Shown: positions 10,626-21,055 of the stretch, in pieces | Layout of the letters: every line of letters starts with the position of its first letter | Numbering within the stretch: position 1 is the stretch's first letter | NCBI RefSeq assembly: GCF_043290135.1 | Contig: NC_134710.1 | Span: 280,869,776-280,933,775 of the forward strand | DNA from: Rhipicephalus microplus | Taxonomy: Eukaryota; Arthropoda; Arachnida; Ixodida; Ixodidae | Length of the DNA stretch: 64,000 bases | Reading direction: 5' to 3' | Made by a program: the position numbers and the translations under genes | The notes under the pieces: model-generated | Database searches by the model: none | What the model saw: only the letters and a program-made list of their open reading frames with translations | Told to the model about the DNA's origin: nothing

Positions 10626-11044
10626 TGTCACGAGGTTGTGATACACGCAGCACTTGAGAGGAAGCACGCAGGAGTCAGGGCGGTGTCAGGCGAACTGTTT
10701 ATTGGGCGAACTTGTGCCCAGCAAAACAGGGCCAAACACAACTCACAGCAACAGCGGCGTGAACAGTCGTCGGCCGACGGAAAAAAAAAAGACTCCCCAG
10801 TGGCGCACTGCGCCGGCTTTTATACACGCGTCGTAACGCGTTCCAGAGTGGCATACAAGATAAACGCGGCCTGCGTTGCGCTTAACAGAAAGTGATAGCG
10901 GCTTCCTTCGTAAACCAAAGAACCGCACGTGTCAGTCTTCTATAACGCGTTCCAGAGTGGCATACAAGATAAACGCGGCCTGCGTTGCGCTTAACAGAAA
11001 GTGATAGCGGCTTTCTTCGTAAACCAAAAGAACCGCACGTGTCA
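10626..11044 (-). repeat. left LTR (3' LTR of the minus-strand element)
   Basis: 419 bp, TGTCACG...CGTGTCA. It matches 16,171-16,589 with two substitutions seen: T/G at the GAACTTGTG block and C/T at the GTCTTCTAT block. Inside it, a unit of about 109 bp starting TAACGCGTTCCAGAG is duplicated in tandem (about 10,834 and 10,943), in both LTRs. The tandem unit therefore predates this insertion. Confidence 0.97.
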
Positions 11045-11058
11045 CTACCCCCCTCTGA
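11045..11058 (-). promoter_or_regulatory. polypurine tract
   Basis: On the minus strand CAGAGGGGGGTAG lies directly against the 3' LTR. This is the position and composition of the plus-strand primer for reverse transcription. Confidence 0.75.
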
Positions 11059-11139
11059 AAAAGCATCGTCCCGATGCTAAAGACAGAACATAAGAGAGAG
11101 TACATGCAATAAATTACATTAACAATGCGTCACAGCTAA

Positions 11140-11754
11140 TCAGCGCGCGTAATAAGGTTTAAGTCCCACCACGTGTACGACTTCGGGTCGTGCACGGCGT
11201 CGTTGGGATGACGTTAAGCCATCGGGCACGACCTCATAGTCCAGTTCAGCACGACGTCGGACTACCTTGTAGGGTCCAAAGTAGCGTCGCAGGAGCTTCT
11301 CAGACAATCCCCGTCGTCGTATCGGCGTCCAGACCCAGACAAGGTCGCCGGGTTGGTATTCGGTGTGGTGTCGTCGATGGTTGTAGTGGCGCCTGTCGAC
11401 CGTCTGTTGGCTCTTGATACGCAGGCGGGCTAGCTGTTGAGCTTCTTCAGCGCGATCCAGGTAGCTGGCGACGTCGAGGTCTTCTTCGTCGGTGCCGACT
11501 GGTAGCATGGCGTCAAGCGTCGTTGTTGGGCTCCGTCCGTAGACGAGCTTGTATGGAGCAAACTGCGTCGTTTCCTGCACGGCCGTGTTGTACGCGAAGG
11601 TTACATGCGGGAGTATGGCGTCCCACGTCTTATGCTCGACGTCCACGTACATGGCCAGCATGTCTGCGATGGTCTTATTTAGACGCTCGGTGAGGCCATT
11701 CGTCTGTGGGTGGTACGCGGTGGTTCGGCGGTGGCTTGTCTGACTGTACCTCAA
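11140..11754 (-). pseudogene. pol: integrase, catalytic C-half and GPY/F module
   Basis: The frame contains the end of the integrase catalytic core with HPQTNGLTERLNKT, which supplies the third acidic residue of D,D-35-E. The C-terminal GPF/Y-type module follows (PGDLVWVWTP..., FGPYKVVRR), then a terminus about 95 nt inside the PPT. It is out of frame with the upstream part at 11,766-12,725; the break is near 11,785-11,795, just after the second catalytic aspartate (ITDR). Confidence 0.93.
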
Positions 11755-11765
11755 GATCGCTTGCG

Positions 11766-12725
11766 TTAGGTCAGCCGTGAAGGCCGTCTGTCGGTGATGA
11801 GGACCTCGGGGGCTCCGTGGCGGAGGACGATGTTCTCAATGAAGAACTTGGCGACCTCGGCGGCAGTGCCTTTGGGCAAGGCCCTTGTTTCGGCATAGCG
11901 GGTGAGGTAGTCAGTCGCTACGACAATCCATTTGTTGCCAGAAGTTGACGTCGGGAACGGCCCCAGTAAGTCCATGCCGATTTGTTGGAATGGCCGTTGA
12001 GGTGGTTCGACGGGTTGCAGAAGTCCGGCTGGCCTAGTTGTCGGCGTCTTCCGTCGCTGACAGTCTCTGCATGTTTTTACGTAGTGGGCGACGTCGGCAG
12101 TGAGGCGAGGCCAATAGTACTTCTCTTGTATTCGTGACAGTGTGCGGGAAACACCAAGATGTCCGGCTGTCGGGTCGTCGTGTAATGCTTCCAGAACCTC
12201 TGGACGTAACGCTGAAGGCACCACGAGGAGGTGGTCGGCGCGGAGCGGCGAGAAGTTCTTCTTCAGGAGGACGTTGTTTCGCAGGAAAAACGAAGCCAGT
12301 CCTCGGCGGAATACTTTCGGCACGTCGGCGGTCTTGCCTTGCAGGTAGTCCATGAGGATCTTGAGCTCTGGGTCAGCTCGTTGGCGTTCCGCGAAGTCGT
12401 CGGTACTTATGGGTCCCAGGAAAGAGTTGTCATCCTGGTCATCCTGGGGCGGCGGATCGACAGGGGCGCGAGACAAGCAGTCGGCGTCGGAGTGCTTTCG
12501 TCCGCTCTTGTAGACGACGGTGATGTCAAATTCGGGTAGTCTGAGACTCCACCGTGCGAGGCGCCCTGATGGATCCTTCAAGTTAGCTAGCCAACACAAG
12601 GCATGGTGGTCACTTACGACTTTGAAAGGCCTGCCGTACAGGTAGGGGCAGAACTTTGATGTAGCCCAGATGATGGCAAGGCATTCCTTTTCTGTCGTGG
12701 AATAATTGGCTTCTGCCTTCGAAAG
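11766..12725 (-). pseudogene. pol: RNase H end plus integrase N-terminal domain and core
   Basis: The frame is open from the stop at 12,726-12,728. It carries RNase H / connection sequence (SDHHALCWL, DADCLSRAP), the HHCC zinc domain (GHLGVSRTLSRIQ...CRDCQRRK), and the first two catalytic acidic positions of the core (GMDLLGPFP and ITDR). A small deletion then shifts the frame near 11,790. Integrase would join the cDNA ends to target DNA, but this copy cannot make it in one piece. Confidence 0.93.
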
Positions 12726-12914
12726 TTACCGGCTAGCGTAACTGATGACCCTTTCAAGTCCGTCGGTCCTCTGCACGATCACGGCGCCGAGCCCTGTGCT
12801 GCTTGCGTCCGTGTGAATTTCGGTGTCAGCTTCTTCGTCGAAGTGCGCCAGTATTGGCGGCGTTTGCAGGCGTCGCTTTAATTCTTGAAATGCCTCGACT
12901 TGCGGCGTTTCCTA
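12726..12914 (-). pseudogene. pol: RNase H segment between two in-frame stops
   Basis: Translation continues the pol frame (a TDASSTGLG block, RNase H). It is bounded by a TAG at 12,912-12,914, where related elements normally have tryptophan (TGG to TAG is a single change), and a TAA at 12,726-12,728. Confidence 0.85.
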
Positions 12915-14543
12915 TTTGAAGTCGACGTCGGCCTTCGTGAGGTACGTCAGTGGCTCGGCGATCCGCGAAAAGTTCTTCACGAAGCGCCTGTAATAAGCGC
13001 AGAGGCCAAGAAATCGGCGTACTGCTTTCTTGTCGGTGGGTGCAGGAAAGTCGGCGATCGCAGCTGTTTTCTGTGGATCAGGGAGCACTCCCGACTTGCT
13101 GATAACGTGGCCAAGGAACAATAGTTCCTCGTAGGCGAAGCGGCACTTTTCTGGCTTCAGGGTAAGTCCCGAGGCTTTGATTACCCGAAGAACAGCTTCA
13201 AGGCGCCGGAGGTGCTCGTCGAAGTTGGAAGAAAATACGACTACGTCGTCCAAGTAGATGAGGCAAGTCTGCCACTTCAAGCCTGCGAGTACTGTGTCCA
13301 TAACCCGTTGGAACGTCGCAGGTGCCGAGCAAAGACCAAAGGGCATGACCTTAAACTCGAATAGGCCGTCTGGTGTTATGAAGGCAGTCTTCTCTCCGTC
13401 TCTCTCGTCTACTTCGATTTGCCAGTAGCCGGTTTTGAGATCCATCGACGAAAAATGCTTGGCGTTGTAGAGTCTGTCCAGAGCATCGTCTATCCGTGGG
13501 AGGGGATACACGTCTTTCTTCGTGATCTTGTTCAGGCGACGATAATCGACGCAAAAACGTAGGGTTCCGTCCTTCTTCTTCACCAACACCACGGGTGATG
13601 CCCACGGACTCGTAGACGGCTGAATGATGTCGTCACGCAGCATTTCGTCGACTTGTTGCTTGGTGGCCTCGCGTTCCCGTGCAGAAACTCGGTAGGGGCT
13701 CTGACGGAGCGGACGGGCATATTCGTCGGTTATGATGCGATGTTTCGCGAGAGGGGTCTGACGAAGCCTCAATGATGACGAGAAGCAGTCCTTGTATTGG
13801 TGGAGTAAGGCTTTGAGCTCCTTTTGTTGCTGCCTGGAAAGGCTTTGATTGACGTCGAAGGCGGGCGCGGACACTGCTGTCGACGTTGCGGCTCCCTGAG
13901 AATCGGTGAGGGCGAAGGCATTGCTCGCTTCCACAAATTCGCTTAGATGTGCTACCGTCGTGCCCCTATTCAAGTGCCTATACTCGTTGCTGAAGTTCGT
14001 CACCATTACCTTGGCTTCGCCGTTATGAAGCTTGGCTATGCCTCTTGCGACGCACATCTGATGGTTTAGGAGCAGGTGCTGGTCGCCTTCGATGACACCT
14101 TGTAAGTTGGTAGACGCTTTGGTGCCGACGGAAATGATGACGCTCGACAGTGGCGGGATGGTTACCTGCTCTTCTGTCACATTCAAGGCATTGTGAGCGA
14201 CGTTGCAGTCTGACGCCGTTGCATTATCCGTGGACAGCGTGATTGACCTGGATCTTAGGTCGATGACTGCGCCTTGCTGGTCCAGGAAATCCATGCCTAA
14301 AATGACGTCTCGCGAGCATTGCTGCAGGACCACAAAATTCACAGAATACGTCTGGCTGTGAATCGTGACTCTTGCCGTGCAGGTTCCAGTCGGTGTTATA
14401 AGGTGGCCCCCTGTTGTTCGGATATCCGGTCCTTCCCATGCAGTCTTTACCTTCTTGAGCTTAGCGGCGAAGAGACCACTGATGATAGAGTAGTCGGCGC
14501 CGGTATCGACTAGGGCGGTGACGCTGTGGCCGTCGATAATCAC
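12912..14543 (-). pseudogene. pol: Pol: aspartic protease and reverse transcriptase
   Basis: 543 codons. The protease active site is LVDTGADYS at residues 11-19 (catalytic D13). RT fingers and palm follow: SPWASPVVLVKKKDGTLRFC, the DYRRLNKIT region, LKTGYWQIEV, and the YLDD catalytic motif at 13,245-13,256. The first codon is GTG, only because a TGA at about 14,559 (a one-base change from TGG in frame) cuts off the upstream pol leader, so this is not a genuine start. The RT itself looks intact. Confidence 0.95.
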
Positions 14544-14794
14544 GTCGAGGTCGGTGGTTCGTCATCTGGCGTTCAGGTTAGGTCGGGGCGTCGGATCACG
14601 GCTGCGTCGGCTTGGTCCGGTGCTGCTATGTCGCGTCGGCGGCGAGGCTTTGTCGTAAAGACTCTGCTCAGGCGGCGTACTGCGACTACGTCGGGAAAGT
14701 TCGTGCGTCGTGGGCGTCGTCATCGGCAGCGGCGGCGGAGGAGGATCTTCGGCATTGCGTCGTGCAGCAACCGCACCTCCATCGGTTGCTGCCT

Positions 14795-15060
14795 TTAGTT
14801 TCCCGGGTAGGGGCTTGGGGATCGGCCCCGGTTAGGGCCGGTGTACTGGCGGCGATCCGGGGAGACGTAGCGGCCAGGCGAAGGTGAACGGGATGGTCGT
14901 CGTTGTTGCCACTGCGATCCGGCGATGTAGTCGGCGATGTCGCGAGGTCGCTCACCTGGGCGCGGACGCGGCGCGTTCACGTCGAAGCCACGCAGTCCCA
15001 TCTCACGATACTGGCAGTAGCGGTAGGTGTGCCCGGCTTCGCCGCAGTGGTAGCATAGTG
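14795..15060 (-). pseudogene. gag: Gag nucleocapsid (CCHC) and C-terminus
   Basis: The minus-strand frame carries the zinc knuckle CYHCGEAGHTYRYC (about 15,020-15,060). A serine/arginine/proline-rich tail follows, ending at a stop at 14,795. It lies in a different frame from the capsid part ending at 15,112. A one-base indel is likely, and the G-run at 15,133-15,140 is a natural slip site. Confidence 0.85.
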
Positions 15061-15111
15061 GGCGGTGGTTCGGGGTGCGCCAAACGTCAGTTTTCCTCGG
15101 CGAGCGCTGGA

Positions 15112-16146
15112 TTACTGGCGAGCGGGAAGGCGTCGGGGGGGCGGCGGTGGCTGGCGACGAAACTGCGGAGACGTTGGGTCCTGGTGTTGGCGACGAGCGG
15201 CGACAGGTCGTCGTGCAGTAGCGGCGTAGGTCATCGCCTCCGGTTGGGGCTGTGGCCGTTCAGGAACGCTCAGTGAGCGCTGTAGTTCCTCGCGGACTAC
15301 GTCTTCGAGAGAGGCGACTTGGGGCTGAGACGATGGCAACATGCGGCGCAGTTCTTCACGAACAATAGCGCGTATGGTCTCGCGCAGGTCATCGGGGCAG
15401 AGTCCTCGGATTTCTGTGATGTCTGGCGACATGCGCCGATTGTATTGGCGGGTCCGCATTTCAAGAGTCTTCTCGATGGTGGTAGCCTCGGAGAGGAACT
15501 CTTGTACCGTCTTTGGCGGGTTTCTGATCAGTCCGGCGAAGAGCTCCTGCTTCACTCCTCGCATAAGCAGGCGAACCTTCTTCTCCTCAGACATGTCGGC
15601 GTCGGCGTGGCGGAAAAGTCGCGTCATCTCCTCCGTGAAGACCGTTACGTTTTCGTTGGGGAGCTGCACCCGAGTTTCAAGCAGTGATGCGGCTCTTTCC
15701 TTCCGCACGACGCTTGCAAAGGTGCGCAGGAAAGCAACGCGGAAGTCGTCCCAGGTTCGAAGCGTTGACTCGCGGTTCTCGAACCAAGTCCTTGCGGCGT
15801 CTTCCAGGTAAAAATACACATGACGCAGCTTGTCGTCCGGGTCCCACTTATTGAGGGCTGCGACGCGGTCGTAAATGTCAAGCCAGCTTTCCGGGTCTTC
15901 GTAGGTCGATCCGCGGAAGGTAGGCGGCTCTTTGGACTGGTTGACGACCACGGTTGCCGAAGACCTTGCTTCCGTCATCGTGGATGCCGGCTTCGTAGCA
16001 GCCTTTGTTTTCTTGTCCTTGTCGGGGAGCGGCAGGTATTCGGGCGGTAGTCCTTGTTGTCTTCGGCTCACTCGAACGACCGGGTCGGCGTCGTCCTCTT
16101 GGCGGCTTGGGCTTGGCTCACGGCTGGACGGGGGCGTACGGTACAT
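15112..16146 (-). pseudogene. gag: Gag, matrix/capsid part
   Basis: About 345 codons from the ATG at 16,146, the first Met after the LTR and PBS; the longer frame starts inside the LTR. The N-terminus is proline/serine/arginine-rich. The Retrotrans_gag-type capsid has PESWLDIYDRVAALNKW, YLEDAARTWFENRE and WDDFRVAFLRTF. The frame ends PARQ-stop at 15,112 before the zinc knuckle, which continues in another frame. Gag would form the particle that packages element RNA. Confidence 0.92.
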
Positions 16147-16156
16147 GGACTGAGAA

Positions 16157-16170
16157 GCACCTCCACCAGA
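16157..16170 (-). promoter_or_regulatory. primer-binding site
   Basis: On the minus strand TCTGGTGGAGGTGCT follows the 5' LTR. TGGTGGAGGTGCT is shared with the PBS of the rearranged element at 2-3.5 kb. That implies the two families use the same or similar tRNA primers; I could not assign which tRNA. Confidence 0.7.
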
Positions 16171-16589
16171 TGTCACGAGGTTGTGATACACGCAGCACTT
16201 GAGAGGAAGCACGCAGGAGTCAGGGCGGTGTCAGGCGAACTGTTTATTGGGCGAACGTGTGCCCAGCAAAACAGGGCCAAACACAACTCACAGCAACAGC
16301 GGCGTGAACAGTCGTCGGCCGACGGAAAAAAAAAAGACTCCCCAGTGGCGCACTGCGCCGGCTTTTATACACGCGTCGTAACGCGTTCCAGAGTGGCATA
16401 CAAGATAAACGCGGCCTGCGTTGCGCTTAACAGAAAGTGATAGCGGCTTCCTTCGTAAACCAAAGAACCGCACGTGTCAGTCTTTTATAACGCGTTCCAG
16501 AGTGGCATACAAGATAAACGCGGCCTGCGTTGCGCTTAACAGAAAGTGATAGCGGCTTTCTTCGTAAACCAAAAGAACCGCACGTGTCA
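16171..16589 (-). repeat. right LTR (5' LTR of the minus-strand element)
   Basis: 419 bp, near-identical to 10,626-11,044. It supplies promoter and R/U5 for the minus-strand element. TTTTATAC at about 16,362-16,369 and the tandem 109-bp unit lie inside. Confidence 0.97.
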
Positions 16590-19140
16590 ATATTCTTCGA
16601 TTTTTTATTTGCAGTTCGTGGCATGTTCCGCCGACTAATAGCCTAGTAGCGTATGGATGGTATATCTACAGTGTAGCGTATTTGTTTCATACATACGCAC
16701 GTTCTTTAGCATGCCCCATGCTTGGGATCTCCTGCTTTAATAAGAAGCCTTATGGCACCTAGTCATGCCAAAGAATGAAATTTGAATGAAAAATGAGATC
16801 AGGCTTGCTTTTTACCTTCATGCTCTGTAATAATCCTTTTTAGACGTATATATTCTTGCCACTCTGTGAAATAAAATTAGTTGGAAGTCAGCGCTCTTTC
16901 TGTCTACCCTGTCCTTTTTCCATTGTTCGCGCGCTGAATCAATCTTGCAAGTGTTACCCTACGTTGTGGCTGTTTTTGTTAATGTAGCCAGAGTTAAAGC
17001 GAACAGAAGTGTTTTTTCTTCCCACTGAGGAGTGAACAGATTTTGCCTCTTCTGAAGTCTTACACTATTCAGCACATTTACATTTTCAGCAAGGTTTTTT
17101 TGGAAGAACCTTTCAATTCATGAATTGCAGAAATGACAAATGATCTGTATTTACTGATACTATTATGCCCCAAAATGATTGCTAGCTACAAATGTGCCTT
17201 AGAAAGAGACATTGTGCACAGCTCAACTGATCATAGAGAGAATGTCTTAGATGCTGTCCGCGTTTTACTGCATTTGACACTCTGCGCCAGCTAGCAGAAT
17301 ATCAAATGGAGGAACTCAGGCTCCCCAGAAGAGACTGAGATATGGAGTAGTGAGAAAGAAGGCTTACCTTAGAGTAGGCACAAATATGCGCCAGTGAACG
17401 ATATTCACGGTTTCATTGGCGTCCAAAAATGCATTTCATTCAAGCATGTCTTTCACTGGACTACTGTAAACATAGCCAAACAGAAGATTTCCTGCTAACA
17501 ATTACTCAAGCGGGGGAAAAAAAGAGCTGAAGCACCAAAACTTTGTCACACATCATCCACAGAACATTGAAGTAGGTGTAGAAACCTAATATTCCTAAAT
17601 AAAAACCTGGTTATGACATCATGTCAGTCCATGTAGCATTGAGCTTGTGTCGCGACATGTAATGAAACATATTGCCACTGGGAAAAGATGATGAGGTGAG
17701 TAACAAGAATGTAGGAGTGAATGCATTGTAGCAAATAAATTGTGAAATCTTCAAATTAGTTAAAACAACAGCGATGTTTGTGGTGTCATTTTTACGTACA
17801 CCAACAAAAAATGTAGACATGAGTTTTCGACAGCAACAAGGTGTCTTGCATGCAATGTAAACACACATTACGCTTCATATATGCATGCTTTTAAAAACAA
17901 GTTATAGCGCCTCTCATATAATACATGACTATTTGATATGCACATAAAATTAATGCCAGATTCAATGAATATATCACCCATACTAAACAATTTCTTCTAG
18001 GCTGAAACTTCAATTACTTCAATACTTGTCGAGCTCATTGTGACATGTTATAAAGCAAACGCGAACTTGTTTAGAGCAAAGTAAAGAGTGCATTAGCAAG
18101 CCGCGCACAACGATATACACCAGCGCCCATTCATAAACAATACTGACCAGTCGATTCCTTCGGCTATTTGTAGATAGCATCGCGGTATCGCTGCGTGCAA
18201 TGCCGCTGCCACTGTAGACCTTTTCTTCCTTGTAATACAAAACGTTTGTGCGTGTTGGCACCAGAATTCCTGGTAGCTGTAAAAGATCGCCGTCGGGCCA
18301 AATGCAACTTGAGCGATATGACTTGTGTGAGGTAACAACGACCAGAATAACAAAAAGGGAGCGCGTAATTAGCCTCGACCACAAATGACTACGGCGACGC
18401 CACACTTGCGGACGAAAAACGCATTGTGAAAATACAACAGCCTCAATTTCATAAAAAGCACGGTGACTTGAACCTACGCATTGAAGAACTTGTCAGCGTC
18501 GTCTGCTGTTGGTGATGGTTGCCGACCTCGAAAACAGAAGCTTTGCCAAATGGTTGCCAGTCTCAACAGTCGTTGCGTCGTCCAACCAAAGTGCGCATCA
18601 GAGCCGCTCCCGCAAAGCTCATGCGGCTGGCGCTTGTGTTGCATTTTGGCGCCGGGCCGCCATTTCGCTCTCTGTTTGCGGGTGGCAGGGGTCCCGCCAC
18701 GTGCGGAGCAGGTGTGCGGCTAGTGCGTGTAAGGGCCCTTAAGTAGCTTCGCCCCTAAAAACACATGAGGTGGTGTGTCTTCGCAGACGAATTTTACGAG
18801 CGTGCCTTGCCATGTATACCAAGTAGTGGAAGGTCTGCACTGAGTGATACTAGCATTGACAGAGAATGGTAGAATAATTATTTTTCGCAATAATAAAACC
18901 TTCCAAACTTCCTTCTATTCCACCTACATAATTTTCTTGGGGAAAAATCTCATTATTAAGTTTTAATGGTTTGCTTGACTTAGAATCAAACTTGGTTTTT
19001 TACTACTAGGGTTTGTTCCGTCCACACATTGTCACGCTTCAATTGCAGCTCCAATATCTCCTCATGCTGATGTCACTGGCAATAGCTTCTGAGCCGCCTT
19101 TTGCTGGAGCCTTCACAACCAATTCGAATAGACCTTTGTT
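16590..19140 (+). repeat. RF1 repeat, copy 1, right portion (interrupted)
   Basis: 16,590-16,860 aligns with 45,140-45,360 (TTCTTTAGCATGC, CTCCTGCTTTAA/TTTCCTGTTTTAA). 18,755-19,140 aligns with 45,860-46,255 (GTGTGTCTTCGCAGA, CACCTACATAAT, TCTCCTCATGCTGATG, ATAGCTTCTGAGCCGC). About 1.9 kb separates these blocks here against about 0.5 kb in copy 2, so a further insertion or unrelated sequence occupies 16,860-18,755. In it I see no recognisable gene: ORFs at 18,019-18,405 (-) and 18,481-18,742 (+) have no identifiable domain. Confidence 0.7.
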
Positions 19141-19792
19141 CAGCTCGGAAATGTCACGCTAGTCAACAGCACCTCAGCAAATAAACTACGGAAGGTACGC
19201 ACGAAACCACCACGCAAAAGTGAGCGATGCCTCGCTGACCCGGCCATGCGCTGAAATAAACACAAGCCCTCATAGCAGATTTCCTGGATATGCCCCCCAT
19301 ACAAGGCTCTCGACCAAGAATTGAGGCAATCAGACATAAAGCCAAGTGTCAGATAAAGTGTAAAATAAATGTATAGTTAACTATGACATATTTAAAATTA
19401 CAACTTTCAGAAAAAAGTTTTATCCAGTTTTTCTTTCTGTTGTTTGTCCGCTCCTCATGTAGTCGTGCTTCAATCATCGGTGGGCGTTGATGCCAGGGAC
19501 AATAGGATTTCGAAAAATTTTTTTCCACGTTTTGTGACCTATGTAATTTGACCATGTGATATGTTCGTTTATTATACATGTTCACTGCATACTCAGAAGT
19601 TCTACTATTACTCACGACGAGAAACTCTAGCTTTAGTAACTGCGCAACTGAACTATATAACGAAGAACGTAACAAGTCTGAAATATTTTTTCCTCCCATA
19701 ACCTAAATACTTATTACCTATGATATGGGCTCCCAGCCGAGAATCATATCTCGTGCCTACCTTGTTAACACAAGGCAACATTTCTGATTTAG
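19141..19792. other. unassigned non-coding DNA
   Basis: No supported gene or repeat boundary; AT-rich. Confidence 0.35.
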
Positions 19793-20030
19793 TGCCGCCG
19801 CGGTGGTCTCGTGGCTAAGGTACTCAGCTACTGACCCACAGGTCTCGGGATCCAATCCCGGCATTGGTGGCTGCATTTTTGATGGAGGCGATAATACCGT
19901 ATATCCGTGTGCTCCGATTTGGGTGCACGTTAAAGAACCCCAGGTGGTCGAAATTTCCGGAGCCCTCCACTATGGTGTCTCTCAAAATGATATGATGGTT
20001 TTTGACGTTAAGTCTGACATATCAATCGAC
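19793..20030 (+). mobile_element. Ruka-type SINE, copy 2
   Basis: Full-length: box A GGTGGTCTCGTGGCTAAGG, box B GGGATCCAATCCC, core with TTAAAGAACCCCAGGTGG and a degenerate tail ATCAATCGA. About 15% of core positions differ from the window consensus, so this is an older copy. It opens a 146-codon ORF that is not a gene. Confidence 0.93.
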
Positions 20031-20410
20031 ATTGCCCAATTGTGGATTTCTCAAGGTAACATTGCAGAAGGAGAAAGATTCAGAACTGCATGCATCCATG
20101 AATATTTACGTAACACATTTAGCAAATCTGGATTGCTTTCACTGCGCAAGCTATCTGTCGGCACTGTACAAGTTTTATTCCTGATTCAACGTTATGCATT
20201 CACTTCACTTCAAGATCAACACTACTTGGCAAGCGCCGCATAGCTGACAACAGGATTGGACCCTCGTTCCGAAGGTACGTTATTAAACTCGAACGCCAGA
20301 ACCCAATGAGGGCGACGTTTGTTCAGTGACCTCGATGCTGACCTATATGTATTGGTTTGTTATCTCTCAAGAGTTTTACACACGGGTTGAAAGCTTTCGA
20401 TATGCATGAG

Positions 20411-21055
20411 TGATTTGATTGATACGTGGGGTTTAACCTCCGAAAACCGCCATATGATTATAAGGGACGCTGTAGCGGAGGGGTCCGGAAATTTCGACCA
20501 CCTTGGATTATTTAACGTGCACTCCAAACTGAAAACACTGAACTACAACATTTTCCCCTCCATTCAAATTGCAGCCGTCGAAGCAGGGATTCAATCCCGC
20601 AGACCTCCGGTTCTGCAGACAAGTATCTTGGTTGAAGGTAAAAAACCTGGAGGCACTACGCCAATCAAAGTAAAAGTTTAAAAAATAAAATACAGAGAAA
20701 AGACGTTTTGGCTTCCAGACGGAAGTCTTGTTCACACTGAAGTGAAAACAGGTGCAAAGCAGTTTGCCTTTGTATGCTTCATTATATCACGCAGACAGCA
20801 CGCATATACTGACGGCATATTACCATCGTTCCTGTTTAAAGTGCGTAGAGTGGTTTGTATCACGAGTGACTCAAGATAAAGCTTCAGCGTGGGAGTCGAA
20901 ATGTCCTTATTCTGTGTTTTTTCTTTTGAAACTTTTACTTTGGTCGGCACAGTGCCTCCAGGTTTTTTACCTTAGACCATGTATCATCCCGACCAGACAG
21001 GCTTCCATCAAACTTCAAACTTTAGCCAAGTATCTTAGGCACTAGACAACCGCAG
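20411..21055 (-). mobile_element. Ruka-type SINE, copy 3, split by a foldback insertion
   Basis: The minus-strand tail and core occupy 20,411-20,629 and the end of the tRNA-like head lies at 21,037-21,055 (TAGGCACTAGACAACCGCAG, cf. TAGCCACTAGACCACCGCGG). The intervening 20,630-21,026 is a foldback element flanked by CAAGTATCTT on both sides. Confidence 0.85.
20630..21026. mobile_element. foldback element with 10-bp target duplication
   Basis: The arm at about 20,637-20,740 (GTAAAAAACCTGGAGGCAC, CAAAGTAAAAGTTT) is complementary to the arm at about 20,862-20,973 (AAACTTTTACTTTGGTCGG, GTGCCTCCAGGTTTTTTAC), with a spacer of about 120 bp. CAAGTATCTT at 20,620-20,629 and 21,027-21,036 is the duplicated target, which belongs to the interrupted SINE head. 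The right end extends about 50 bp beyond the palindrome. A 10-bp duplication would suit a Mutator-like transposase, or an 8-bp hAT/P-type one with two bases of chance identity; no transposase is encoded. Confidence 0.8.

Larger units (their letters stand above)
10626..16589 (-). mobile_element. Ty3/gypsy LTR retrotransposon (full length, coding region broken)
   Basis: A 5,964-bp element with 419-bp LTRs at each end, TG...CA termini, a 4-bp ATAT target duplication (10,622-10,625 and 16,590-16,593), a PBS at the right and a purine-rich tract at the left. The minus-strand order is gag, protease, reverse transcriptase, RNase H, integrase, the order of Ty3/gypsy. No envelope ORF is present. The LTRs differ at two visible positions, yet the coding region holds at least three in-frame stops and two frameshifts. 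The insertion interrupts RF1 copy 1. Confidence 0.96.

Noticed and set aside
12134..13124. Plus-strand ORFs within pol
   Set aside because: Antisense to RNase H/integrase and RT coding sequence; GC-biased shadows.
14884..15811. Plus-strand ORFs of 122-156 codons, Arg/Ser-rich
   Set aside because: Antisense shadows of the gypsy gag gene.
10626..16589. Endogenous retrovirus with envelope gene
   Set aside because: No ORF or membrane-protein signature between integrase and the 3' LTR; only about 95 bp separates the integrase stop from the LTR.
18019..18742. Host exon candidates on both strands
   Set aside because: ORFs of 75-128 codons, no domain, no splice-site pattern I could defend, and located inside an interrupted repeat.
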